Part shown: in pieces, positions 1 to 8,025 of the stretch
How the letters are laid out: each line of letters opens with the position of its first letter
Numbering within the stretch: the stretch's first letter is position 1
Assembly: GCA_030041305.1 (NCBI GenBank)
Contig: JASHOC010000154.1
Coordinates: forward strand, 1-47,686
Source of the DNA: Acidobacteriaceae bacterium
GTDB taxonomy: Bacteria > Acidobacteriota > Terriglobia > Terriglobales > Acidobacteriaceae
DNA: 47,686 nucleotides
Direction: 5' to 3'
Program-made: the position numbers and the translations under genes
The notes under the pieces: model-generated
Databases searched by the model: none
Seen by the model: the letters and a program-made list of their open reading frames with translations, nothing else
Told to the model about the DNA's origin: nothing

Positions 1-143
1 CATCCTGGACAGCGAAAACCCGTCGGCCAACGCAGCCGCTCCAGATAGGCAACGCACGATTGCTCGTCGGGAAACCACGCGCGAAACTGCTGCCAAGTGC
101 CTGGATAATCAAGCTGTTTTGAAACTTCAGACGCGCGAACCAC
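1..143 (-). CDS. IS1595-family transposase, 5' end only (cut by window edge)
   Basis: The minus strand from about 143 down to 1 is open and reads VVRASEVSKQLDYPGTWQQF, followed by a stretch with FPDEQ, AYLERLRWP and GFRCPG. The pattern FPDE...C..YL..LRWP.GF.CP(.)C is the N-terminal zinc-ribbon signature of IS1595/ISXO2-type transposases. An in-frame TAG at 156-158 bounds the gene upstream. The start is taken as the GTG at 141-143, with no clear ribosome binding site. The rest of the enzyme (DDE/DDN catalytic domain) lies outside the window. The outer end of the element is probably near 179, where the minus strand reads GGGGTAGCTCCC, an IS-end-like sequence. The family call is from remembered motif structure. 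Whether the copy is intact cannot be judged. Confidence 0.72.
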   Translation of the reverse strand, partial: MVRASEVSKQLDYPGTWQQFRAWFPDEQSCVAYLERLRWPTGFRCPG

Positions 144-179
144 AATATCTTGAGTCTACTGTATTAAGGGAGCTACCCC

Positions 180-1140
180 ACTTTTTGAAAATACAAATCT
201 TGCTTGCATTCATCAGAAAACAAACGGGTTAAAGCAATATTTCTGGAGAAGTTGCACCGCAAATTGTGCATTTCCTCCGTTTGGAAGTCGTTTGATTCTC
301 GATGGATTGGCCCTCCTTGGCGTCCGGAGACGAATTTTCAAGTTTGCGAACGTTGAAATCCCGGGTGCGACACACTTCGAGACTTCGTGAGAACTCCCAC
401 TTCGCCCTCCCAATGGCAAAGAAGGCGTGGTGGGTCTGGCTTTCCCCTTTCCGGGCTTTGGGCTGCTTTTCCAGGAAGTGTCTCCCGGCTGACCCTCATG
501 TTCCTGTTTTTTACAAGTGTTTGAAAACATGAGAGTTGTTTTCCACTGAATTCACAAGTATTTCAAAACAAGTCATTTACTTCCATTTTGTTGGCAAGTG
601 TTTGAAAACAGGTGGCCTACTCTCGTCCGCCGTTCGCAGGCTTCATCCTGGGCGGTCCTCGCGGCATCCCCCCGTGATGCTTTTTCCGGGACGCCCAGCC
701 GGTTTTCACGCGCATTCTTTTGTGCTCAAAATCAGGATAACGATTTTGTGTTAATTCCCAGTAGGTTGGGGGAAAGACGAAAGTGCTTTGGGATGAAAGG
801 GTTGGAAAGGCACAAGCCGCGGAGGGTCTTGACTTCAGCCAGGCCGTTCCGCCAATGCGGAGGGCCGGGATCACTCAGCCGTTGCCGTTCCTGGAGTCAT
901 GTCGCGAAACCGGCGCAAAGAGTTGGAATTCCAGAGATGACTCTTCAAAGGTCCAAGTTGGCGACAAACGGGAACTAAAGTGATCTAGCTCACATCTGGC
1001 AGCACTCGCTGACAATACACTCGGGATAGGTCAAATCGGCGCTCCACGGCCCAGGAGAAGGCGCCGATGTCCCTGCCGCTCAAGCCGTCTGCAATCGGAT
1101 GCAGCCGTTTTAAGGCGATGAAGAAATAGGGCATTGTCGC
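180..1140. other. Gene-free island A upstream of the diguanylate cyclase
   Basis: About 960 bp with no convincing gene. Open frames here lack ribosome binding sites, occur in several frames and have no recognisable domains. It is AT-richer than the flanks from 180 to 760. It holds three copies of a 17-bp motif (513-610). It also holds a block (ATCAGGATA at 731-739 and TTTGGGATGAAAG at 787-799) that recurs with the same 56-base offset in the island at 11.6-12.5 kb. A further similarity is TTGCACCG...GATTGGC.CTC near 256-315. The promoter of the downstream diguanylate cyclase should lie at the right end, but no clear -35/-10 pair was found. Confidence 0.6.
513..610 (+). repeat. Three copies of a 17-bp motif, 40-41 bp apart
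   Basis: The motif ACAAGTRTTTGAAAACA occurs at 513-529 (ACAAGTGTTTGAAAACA), 554-570 (ACAAGTATTTCAAAACA) and 594-610 (GCAAGTGTTTGAAAACA). Start-to-start spacing is 41 and 40 bp, close to four helical turns. Three more copies lie at 11828-11904. A weaker match (TTTTGAAAATACA) lies near 184-196. Regular spacing in non-coding DNA suggests protein binding sites or an iteron-like array. No protein partner can be named. Confidence 0.7.
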
Positions 1141-3498
1141 ATGATCCACGGGCGAGGATCCCGGCCACACAGCAGACGAATCCTGGCGGGGTTGCGGTTC
1201 TGGGGCCGGATCCTCGCTCTGGCCATGGTTGCCGTTTCCTCCAGGCTGGTTCTTGCCGCTCCGCCGCAAACGATTACTTCCCTGGCCGCGATTCACTCGC
1301 TGACCAATGAGGAGGCAGCCAAAGCCGTCCCCGTGGCCTTCGAGGCCACCGTCACTTATCACATCGCGGGCGACGAGGACCTTTTCGTCCAAGACGGCGA
1401 TTTAGCCATCTATGTTGAAGCGCCGCAGATCGCGGCGCTGAAGCCCGGCGACCGGGTTCTGGTGCGCGGAAAGACTCACGCCAGCTATCGCCCGTCTGTC
1501 GTGTCTCAAAGCGTGACCGTCGTCGGCCACGGAGCGGCACCGGCGCCTGTGCCTGCCAGCTATGCGCAGCTGGTTCGCGGAGACTTCGACTGCGTGCGCG
1601 TATCGGTGCGCGGAAAGGTGAGAAGCGCCGACCTGGTTACATACGGGACCGCCGAGACGGCTGCATACGGGAAGGAGGTCAACATCTACCTGGAGCTGCT
1701 GATCGACGGTGGATCCATCGACGCCATCGTCAACAGCGGCGACGGCGACATGCTCGCGAAACTGCGTGGGGCCGAGGTCGAAGTGGCCGGTTCCGCGTCA
1801 GGAAAATTCGACAGCAAAATGCAGTTGACCGGAATCGTTCTGGAGTCTCCTGCAGCCTCGGATGTGAAAATTCTCAAAGCGGCTCCGGGCGGCCCTGAGG
1901 CGCTCCCTTTCACCCCCATGGACGACATCCTTGAGCACTCTTTTGCTCAGGATCTTTCGGAGCAGGTGCGGGTGGAAGGGACCGTCACGTACTATCTTCC
2001 GGGTGCGGCGGTGGTGCTCGAGAATGGCGCCAAGAGCCTGTGGATCGAGACCAGGGACGAACAGCCCCTCAACATCGGCGACCGGGCAACCGCGTCGGGC
2101 TACCCCGCAGTGCGCAACGGCATGCTTACCCTCAACGACGCCGAGGTGGAAGACAGCCACCAGCGATCGCCCATTACACCGCAAAGAATCGGATGGGACC
2201 AGCTATCTTCAGGCGCGAATGCGTTCGACCTGATTTCGATTGAAGGCGAGGTGGTGAGGGAAGGCCGGGAAGAGCACCAGGACGAGTATCTGCTCGCCAC
2301 CGGCGGCCATTCTTTCTCGGTTCTTTATCGGCACACCGATGAGGATCTGGGCTTCGAGCTGCCACCCATGAAGCAGGTTCCCGTGGGCGCCAGGGTTCGT
2401 ATCACCGGCATCTCATCGGTGGCGTACGGTTCCAATCCGTTTGAGGGCCCGGCTGGCTTCGATGTCCTGTTGCGTTCCTTCGACGATATCGAGGTGCTGG
2501 CCAAGCCGTCCTTGCTGAATGTGCAAAACCTCACCCGGGTGATCGAGATGCTGCTGGCTGTCATCCTCATCATCGGCATCCGGGCGATATGGACTGAGCG
2601 TCAGGCCCGTCTCCGCAACGCCACCGTGGCCTACCTCGAGCGCCGGCGGGGGATGATTCTTGAAGAAATCAACAACTCCCGGCCCCTGGCGGAGATTCTG
2701 GAAAGCATCAACACGCTGGTTTCAGCTCGGCTGGGCGGGGCGCCGTGCTGGATCCAAGTGGGGGACGGCGCCACGCTGGGCAATTCCGTATCAGAGGCGT
2801 CACGGGCGCGGCTGCGCGTCGTCGAAGAGCCGATTCCCTCCCGCTCAGGGCCTGCGCTGGGCGTCCTATGCGCCGCCTTCAGCCCGAACACAAGGCCGCG
2901 CGCCGTTGAAACCGAGTCCCTGGGCCAGGCGGCCCGGCTAGCCAGACTGGCCATCGAGACTGCGCGGCTCTATTCGGATCTCGTGCGTCGCTCGGAGTTC
3001 GACCTGCTCACTGACAGTCACAACCGGTTCTCGTTTGAAAGGCAGATCGAGACCGCGATGGAGGCTGCACGACAGTCCGCCGGGGTCTTCGGGCTGCTCT
3101 ATATCGACCTCAACGATTTCAAGCAGGTCAATGACCAATTGGGGCACCAGGCCGGAGATCTCTACCTTCAGGAAGTGGCCCTGCGCATGAAGAGTCAACT
3201 GCGCCCCGGCGACATCCTGGCGCGGCTGGGCGGCGACGAGTTTGCCATCGTTCTGCCCCATGTCCGCGGCCGCGCCGACGTGAAGGAGATTACTCTGCGT
3301 CTGGAGCGTTGCTTTGAACGGCCCTTCAATTGGGATGGCTGCGCGGTGCACGGAACCGCGAGCATCGGAATCGCCATTTATCCCGAGGACGGAACCACCC
3401 GCGATAGCCTGTTGAACGCGGCGGATGCCGCCATGTACGTGATCAAGCAGGCCAGGCGGCATAACCCAGAAATCTTGCCCGATCAAACCGTCTATTAG
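1141..3498 (+). CDS. Membrane-anchored diguanylate cyclase with extracytoplasmic OB-like repeats
   Basis: This 785-residue protein should make cyclic di-GMP from two GTP. It starts with an Arg-rich signal/anchor segment (residues 1-40). A large extracytoplasmic region (about 41-455) follows, holding three similar beta-rich units of the type GTVTYY...G...W.ET...L..GDR...G, which look like OB-fold sensor repeats. One membrane helix lies at about 460-480 (MLLAVILIIGIRAIW), then a GAF-like linker, then a C-terminal GGDEF domain. The active-site motif GGDEF is intact at residues 697-701. An inhibitory I-site RPGD lies at 688-691, five residues before it, so product feedback inhibition is expected. 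No EAL or HD-GYP domain is present. The start is the first Met, and no strong ribosome binding site is visible. The ligand of the periplasmic part is unknown. Confidence 0.9.
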   Translation: MIHGRGSRPHSRRILAGLRFWGRILALAMVAVSSRLVLAAPPQTITSLAAIHSLTNEEAAKAVPVAFEATVTYHIAGDEDLFVQDGDLAIYVEAPQIAALKPGDRVLVRGKTHASYRPSVVSQSVTVVGHGAAPAPVPASYAQLVRGDFDCVRVSVRGKVRSADLVTYGTAETAAYGKEVNIYLELLIDGGSIDAIVNSGDGDMLAKLRGAEVEVAGSASGKFDSKMQLTGIVLESPAASDVKILKAAPGGPEALPFTPMDDILEHSFAQDLSEQVRVEGTVTYYLPGAAVVLENGAKSLWIETRDEQPLNIGDRATASGYPAVRNGMLTLNDAEVEDSHQRSPITPQRIGWDQLSSGANAFDLISIEGEVVREGREEHQDEYLLATGGHSFSVLYRHTDEDLGFELPPMKQVPVGARVRITGISSVAYGSNPFEGPAGFDVLLRSFDDIEVLAKPSLLNVQNLTRVIEMLLAVILIIGIRAIWTERQARLRNATVAYLERRRGMILEEINNSRPLAEILESINTLVSARLGGAPCWIQVGDGATLGNSVSEASRARLRVVEEPIPSRSGPALGVLCAAFSPNTRPRAVETESLGQAARLARLAIETARLYSDLVRRSEFDLLTDSHNRFSFERQIETAMEAARQSAGVFGLLYIDLNDFKQVNDQLGHQAGDLYLQEVALRMKSQLRPGDILARLGGDEFAIVLPHVRGRADVKEITLRLERCFERPFNWDGCAVHGTASIGIAIYPEDGTTRDSLLNAADAAMYVIKQARRHNPEILPDQTVY

Positions 3499-3579
3499 CC
3501 GGCGTAAAATCGCGCTGACCGGCCTTTTCCGAACGATTGACCGCTAGCCACTCGTCAGGAACGACTCGATAAACTCGGT

Positions 3580-3700
3580 ATTCCACCCCACGGAGGAAAA
3601 GCGTGTCCGCGGGAGCCCGGGTGGGGGTCGGTCCTTGCTCCTAAGACTCGGGAAAAATCGGCTCCCGTCGCCGCCATCCCAATGTTGTTAATAAGCCTTA
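3580..3700 (-). repeat. Partial copy (one end) of the TAGGGCC inverted-repeat element
   Basis: Read on the minus strand from 3700, the sequence begins TAAGGCTTATTAACA and continues with TTGGGATGGCGGCGACGGGA and GCCGATTTT.CCCGAG. This matches the left end of the 400-bp element at 17665-18064. The first three bases (TAA) are the stop codon of the lipoprotein gene that ends at 3698. Similarity continues weakly (GAGTCTTAGGAGC) and then fades, and no second terminal repeat is seen, so this looks like a truncated or decayed copy. The inner boundary is approximate. Confidence 0.65.
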
Positions 3701-4342
3701 GTCGCTTTTGCTGTTCTCGACGTTGGGCAGCTCCAGGGCGACCAGGGCGAAGCGCGTCTCGCCTGTACGCGGGCTTTGAAACGCCACGATGTGCTGACGG
3801 CGCTCGGAGCCTGCCTTAAGCTCAAAGCCACCCTGATTGGTGGCGTAATCCCGGCCATTGAACCTCATTTGCGGGTGTTGGCCGTGGTCGGCGCAGGTCA
3901 GCCCTTCCGAGGTGGTCGCCGGCGCGCCCACCGGTGCGTGGTCCTGGCAGACGATCACATCGCCGTAACGCTGGAGGGCTTTCTTATAAAACGCGGTGAC
4001 CTTGTCCCGGCTGTCGGGAGTGGAGTAATTGACCACCTGCACCCGCAATTCCCAGTCGCCGAAGCCCATGTTTACATCGGCGGATTTGTCTTTTTCATCG
4101 TCCGTAGTAACCATCGCGCCGGGATAAACGGGCAGGCCCAGGTCGGCGGCGCTGATCTGGTCGGTGTTGACGTGAACGCCGCCAAAAGGCGTATCGACCT
4201 GGACATTCTTGTCCTCGCCGTTGGGGCCCTTGTCCACGTGCACGCGGCATCCCGTCAAGCCGCAGGCCCAAGCCAACGCAGCGGCCAAGCCGAGGGCAGC
4301 GAAGGCCCTCCCCGGCTTTTGACTTCCTCTCGCATTCCCCAT
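3698..4342 (-). CDS. Putative lipoprotein of unknown function
   Basis: A 214-residue protein with a lipoprotein signal peptide: a hydrophobic run (FAALGLAAALAWACG) followed by the lipobox LTGC, with Cys32 as the predicted lipidated residue. The mature part is acidic and has an N-terminal stretch with VDTPFGGVHV, then LGLPVYPGA. Proteins of this general look are common in Acidobacteriota, but no function is recognised. The Met at 4342 is preferred because AAGAGG lies 11 bases upstream. The Met at 4351 is the alternative but has almost no spacing. The stop codon is formed by the end of a repeat element. The 37-codon membrane peptide gene lies about 70 bases upstream on the same strand, so the two may be co-transcribed. 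Confidence 0.7.
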   Translation of the reverse strand: MGNARGSQKPGRAFAALGLAAALAWACGLTGCRVHVDKGPNGEDKNVQVDTPFGGVHVNTDQISAADLGLPVYPGAMVTTDDEKDKSADVNMGFGDWELRVQVVNYSTPDSRDKVTAFYKKALQRYGDVIVCQDHAPVGAPATTSEGLTCADHGQHPQMRFNGRDYATNQGGFELKAGSERRQHIVAFQSPRTGETRFALVALELPNVENSKSD

Positions 4343-4410
4343 GATGCTCATCGCCTCTTGCCGAGGTATACGGCGAAACGAGCCGATTGGTTCCCGGAAT
4401 CGAGCCGGCT

Positions 4411-4524
4411 TCAATGGCTTGAGTGGCCATTATCTTCCTTGCTGTTCGTTCCCCACAAAATGCAGACCGCAAACACGGCGATGATGGCGGGAACGACAAA
4501 GAACGGGGAATAAATCACATGCAT
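4411..4524 (-). CDS. 37-residue single-span membrane peptide
   Basis: A very short gene on the minus strand encoding a protein that begins MHVIYSPFFVVPAIIAVFAV, continues CILWGTNSKED and ends GHSSH. It has one strongly hydrophobic helix (about residues 7-25) and a short polar, charged C-terminal tail, so it should insert as a small inner-membrane protein. AAGGAG lies 7 bases before the ATG, one of the best ribosome binding sites in the region, which argues strongly that it is translated. It precedes the lipoprotein gene on the same strand. Small peptides of this form often modulate larger membrane complexes, but no partner can be identified here. Confidence 0.62.
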   Translation of the reverse strand: MHVIYSPFFVVPAIIAVFAVCILWGTNSKEDNGHSSH

Positions 4525-4600
4525 AGGCAGGCTCCTTACCTTGAACAGAGTACCAAAACGCCCGGTCCCCGCTGGAGCGGGGGCGGGTGGGAAGGAGCGG

Positions 4601-4658
4601 GGAGGGAGGGACTGAGGGACTGAGGGACTGAGGGACTGAGAGAACGGGGGAACGGGGA
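4601..4658 (+). repeat. Short GGGACTGA tandem array
   Basis: Between the small membrane peptide gene and the porin stop lies a short run of four GGGACTGA units, flanked by related G-rich sequence (GGGAGGGAGGG, AACGGGGGAACGGGG). It uses the same 8-bp unit as the large array at 15101-15411. It sits just downstream of the porin gene, whose stop codon is near 4669. Confidence 0.8.
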
Positions 4659-4668
4659 AAAGTTGGGC

Positions 4669-6531
4669 CTAGAATTTCACCAACAGGTCGATGTCCACAT
4701 ACTGCTCGTCACGACGCAGGTCAGGGTACCATACGCCGCCGTGAGGGCTGCTGCTGGTCCCGCAATAGGCGGTCACATACGCAGGCGCTCCAATTTCTGT
4801 TGTTCCCGCAGGCGTCTGACCCGCCTGTCCGGGAAGGGCGGGGACGGCGGCGCCATCCATGCAGGCAAATTCAGTTGGACTTCCGTTGTTGGTCCCGTAG
4901 GGCGCGCCCAGAAAAGCCGGCGGGGTAATGCCTCCGTGTCCCGACCAGTAGGGCACGCTTGCATGGCGGTATCCATATTCCCAGCGCCAGGTGAGCCACT
5001 GCCTCGGCATGTAATCAAAGGTAACGGTGCCGTCGTGCGCTTTGAACGGATCGCCCGGATTCATGGCGAAGTATGGCGAGTTGATGGCGCTCGACGCCGC
5101 CGTCTCCCCGTTAATGGCGGGAACCAGCACCAGGTAGAGTCCCGGATTATTGATTTCGCCGCCGCCTACCGTCATCCCATACAGATCGTGCCTGAACCAC
5201 ATGCGGTTATAGATCATGAAGCCGGCAAAGCTCTGCTTGGGTCCGCCTTTCGTGTCGCCGTGGCAACTGACGCCCCCGCCGTACTCGCAACCCAGGTCGC
5301 CGGTGAAGCTGAAGGCCATCTTGTCGAGTGTTTTCGTGGGCTGGTCGTAGTACTTGATCTCGATGCTGTCGTCGGTGTGCAGGCGGGCGCGCCCGGGAAC
5401 ATACAGGTCGTCGTGGCCCAGACCGTACTGGTTGCCGATGATGTTCATCCAGGGATAGGGCGTCCACTTGATTTGTCCGCCCAATCCTTTGCGTGCGTTG
5501 GCGGAGGCATAGGATTGCCATCCGTTGATGAACCACGGCTCGATTTTCAGGTGTGCGGTGGGAAATATCTGGATGCGGATGCCTTCGAAAAACCACGGGG
5601 TATTGGAGGAGACAAACGAAGGCTGATAGGCCCAGTTATCGAAGTTGTAGTAACTGAACAGGCCGATATAGGACATGAAGATGCCGGCGTCGAAATTCAC
5701 GCCATGCATCACATTGGGTAAATGGTATCCGCCATAGGCCTCGGATAAGAACCGGTCCGCCTCGTTGATCTGCCACTGGCCTTTGGCGTAACTGGGGTCG
5801 TTGCGCACCGTAGCCGTCGAATACATGCCGAACTGGGTCATGAAGCGCGCGTAGGCATTGTCGAGGTGGAAATCTCCGCCCACGCCCATCTGTTCCAACT
5901 CAATTTCGTCGGAGCGGAAGATTTCGCTCGAGCCAGTCATCGAATCGTCATCGGGACGGTTGAAGTCGTAGGTGTAGGTGACGTCGGCGCGAATCTCCGG
6001 AGTGAAGAACTTCGAGGTATACGCCGTATCCTTGTTGCGCGGGTTGCCGTTGAGCCAGGTCCAATCCCAATCGGAAAATGGCGCAGCATGCGGGTCAGGA
6101 GGCTGCGGGGCCGTCGTCGCGCGCGGCGTGGATGGTTGGGGCGCCGCGGGGCCGATCGACGCTGGAGAAGGCAAAGCGTGCGGCGCAGCGGTGGGGTCTT
6201 CGCCAACCAATTCTTTTTCTGCGGCGCTCAGCGCTGCGGCGTCGTGGTTGCTTTCGGCGGTTGCGGCGCGATCCTGCCGCACTTCTTTTTCGAGTTCGTC
6301 GAGGCGCCTCTTGAGCATCTCAATCTGCTGCTCGACGCTGAGGGGCGGTTCGGACCGGTCGGTGTCTGGCTGCGCCGAAGCTGCGGCTGTGGCGGGAGCC
6401 AGGAAAGAATGGGAATCGGTGGCCGATTGCGCTGGAGATGGTGGTGTTGCAGAGGTTTGCGCCAGGGTGGCGCAGGAGAGAAGGGCGGTGATCGCCAGTG
6501 GCGCGGTCAGGTTGCAAAGTCTGCTTCTCAT
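4669..6531 (-). CDS. Outer-membrane beta-barrel porin (BBP2/OmpL-like)
   Basis: A 620-residue outer-membrane protein. A signal peptide (MRSRLCNLTAPLAITALLSC...LAQ) precedes a Pro/Ala-rich stretch. A short coiled coil follows (VEQQIEMLKRRLDELEKEV, about residues 68-86), typical of trimeric porins with a periplasmic coiled-coil neck. The remaining ~420 residues are rich in alternating aromatic/polar strands (for example FFTPEIRADVTYTYDFNRP and WFFEGIRIQIFPTAHLKIEP), as in the putative beta-barrel porin-2 family. The C-terminus ends VDIDLLVKF, with a terminal Phe as expected for barrel assembly recognition. The start at 6531 has GAGG upstream and gives a clean signal peptide. An open frame extends further upstream but without signal-peptide character. 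The substrate is unknown. Confidence 0.82.
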   Translation of the reverse strand: MRSRLCNLTAPLAITALLSCATLAQTSATPPSPAQSATDSHSFLAPATAAASAQPDTDRSEPPLSVEQQIEMLKRRLDELEKEVRQDRAATAESNHDAAALSAAEKELVGEDPTAAPHALPSPASIGPAAPQPSTPRATTAPQPPDPHAAPFSDWDWTWLNGNPRNKDTAYTSKFFTPEIRADVTYTYDFNRPDDDSMTGSSEIFRSDEIELEQMGVGGDFHLDNAYARFMTQFGMYSTATVRNDPSYAKGQWQINEADRFLSEAYGGYHLPNVMHGVNFDAGIFMSYIGLFSYYNFDNWAYQPSFVSSNTPWFFEGIRIQIFPTAHLKIEPWFINGWQSYASANARKGLGGQIKWTPYPWMNIIGNQYGLGHDDLYVPGRARLHTDDSIEIKYYDQPTKTLDKMAFSFTGDLGCEYGGGVSCHGDTKGGPKQSFAGFMIYNRMWFRHDLYGMTVGGGEINNPGLYLVLVPAINGETAASSAINSPYFAMNPGDPFKAHDGTVTFDYMPRQWLTWRWEYGYRHASVPYWSGHGGITPPAFLGAPYGTNNGSPTEFACMDGAAVPALPGQAGQTPAGTTEIGAPAYVTAYCGTSSSPHGGVWYPDLRRDEQYVDIDLLVKF

Positions 6532-6803
6532 GCTTGCCTCACTTCCCGCGGGGCCTGTCGCATGAGCGAAGCGATGAATGCTCATTTCAGGTTGTGACAC
6601 GGCGCTCGGTTCCTTGCCGGGCCGCCAAGCCTCGCAAGGGGCAAATCTCACCAAAGGTTGCGATCGGATCCCTGTCAGGCAACGAGCGGTCAAATTTCCC
6701 GCATGCTGCCCCTTCCGTCATTCCAAGGGATAAGGCGTAAGCGAAGCGTAAGACGTCTATAGGTTGTTCATAAGGGCGCGGAGCGGAGCGGCGATCTCGC
6801 GTC

Positions 6804-7781
6804 TCAAAGTATCTTCTTCCCGAAGGCGGAGCAAGCTAGTTCGACGGCGAGGTCGGCGGTGCGATTGTGCTCGTCGATCACGGGGTTGACCTCGACAATT
6901 TCGAAGCTCAACATGCGCCCGTGATCGGCCAGGATTTCCATGGCCAGGTGGGCTTCGCGATACGTGGCGCCGCCGCGCACCGGAGTGCCGACGCCGGGAG
7001 CGTCTTCAGGGTCGATCCAATCCATATCCAGCGAAACGTGGTACCCCGCGGTTCCGTGGCCGGCCGAGCGCAGAGCTTCCTCCATCACCGCTCTCATGCC
7101 GCGCTCGTCAATGTCGCGCATGGTATAGACCTCGGTCATGCCGGCGCGGCGGATGTTTTCGCGCTCGGCGGCGTCGATGGTGCGCACGCCGATGAGCACG
7201 GTATTTTCCGAGGCGACCTTGGGGGTGCTGTCGAAGATCCGGCTGAGCGGTTCCGGCCCCAAGCCGAGGAGCGCGGCCAGCGGCATGCCGTGGACATTGC
7301 CGGAGGGAGAAGTCTCAGGCGCATTGATGTCGGCGTGGGCGTCGATCCACAGCAGGCCGATCTTCTGCTTGCGGCGCCGGTAAAACTCGGAGACGCCGGA
7401 GACCGTGCCTGCGGCCAGCGAGTGGTCGCCGCCCAGGACCAGCGGCGTCATGCCCTGCTGGAGAGTTTTGAGCACGGCTTGGGCGGTGCGGGAGCAGGTT
7501 TCGGTGATTTCGGCGAGGTAATGGGCGTTCTGCTCGCCACGGGCGCGCGTTTCCGCCACCTCGACGCGGATGTTGCCGCCGTCGGAGACCTGGAACCCGA
7601 GCGACTGCAGCCGAGCCTGAAGACCGGCAACGCGCAGCGCCGAAGGGCCCATATCTACGCCGCGACGGCTGGCGCCCATGTCAAGCGGAACGCCGAGTAT
7701 GCGAATCTCGCGGCTAGACAGAAGTGGCGCGCCGGCGCCGGATGCGCCTGACCGAGCCGAAGTGTCACTGCGCCTCACCAT
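6804..7781 (-). CDS. rocF: Arginase
   Basis: A 325-residue ureohydrolase predicted to hydrolyse L-arginine to ornithine and urea in the cytoplasm. All binuclear manganese motifs are present: GGDHS (residues 117-121), DAHAD (147-151) and SLDMDWIDP (250-258). NVHGMPLA at 162-169 and the C-terminal EVNPVIDEHNRTA favour arginase over agmatinase. The length is slightly above the usual ~300 because of about 25 extra N-terminal residues. No ribosome binding site is obvious before the ATG. It is read divergently from the TonB-dependent receptor gene and in the same direction as the porin, with a 270-bp gap between arginase and porin. No other arginine genes are nearby. Confidence 0.9.
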   Translation of the reverse strand: MVRRSDTSARSGASGAGAPLLSSREIRILGVPLDMGASRRGVDMGPSALRVAGLQARLQSLGFQVSDGGNIRVEVAETRARGEQNAHYLAEITETCSRTAQAVLKTLQQGMTPLVLGGDHSLAAGTVSGVSEFYRRRKQKIGLLWIDAHADINAPETSPSGNVHGMPLAALLGLGPEPLSRIFDSTPKVASENTVLIGVRTIDAAERENIRRAGMTEVYTMRDIDERGMRAVMEEALRSAGHGTAGYHVSLDMDWIDPEDAPGVGTPVRGGATYREAHLAMEILADHGRMLSFEIVEVNPVIDEHNRTADLAVELACSAFGKKIL

Positions 7782-7939
7782 GAATGGCGGCCGAGTTTCT
7801 TGCCCCTCGTTATTAAATCAAATAGCGACGGGGACGGGGAGCGAACGCAGCCCGGCGGCGAGTTCGGCGCGAAAAAAGAGTTGCCATTTGCCCGCCGGGT
7901 AAAGTAACGTGTTTGCCAAAGAAAAACGAGGGGCTTCGT

Positions 7940-7970
7940 AAGTTGTTTCCGGGGTAAACGTTATCAACGG
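7940..7970. promoter_or_regulatory. Possible operator in the divergent arginase/receptor region
   Basis: The 244-bp divergent region contains GGGTAAACGTTATCAACGGG, centred on AACGTT, with partial dyad symmetry resembling a LacI/GalR-type operator. It lies about 60-80 bases before the receptor start. The resemblance is loose and no regulator is adjacent. Confidence 0.2.
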
Positions 7971-8025
7971 GCCTCGTCTTCCCCGGGAATTCTGCGTTGC
8001 ACTTCAAATGGCTAAGGATGGACCT

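Noticed and set aside
598..983. Open frames of 66-126 codons on both strands in island A
   Set aside because: They overlap each other in several frames, have no ribosome binding site or domain, and run through repeated motif blocks.
1021..1140. Cyclic di-GMP riboswitch before the diguanylate cyclase gene
   Set aside because: The leader has GC-rich pairing potential but none of the conserved GEMM core bases could be placed.
3776..4513. 245-codon plus-strand frame opposite the lipoprotein gene
   Set aside because: It is antisense to the lipoprotein and small-peptide genes and has the Val/Gly/His-rich composition of a shadow frame. No start signal is present.
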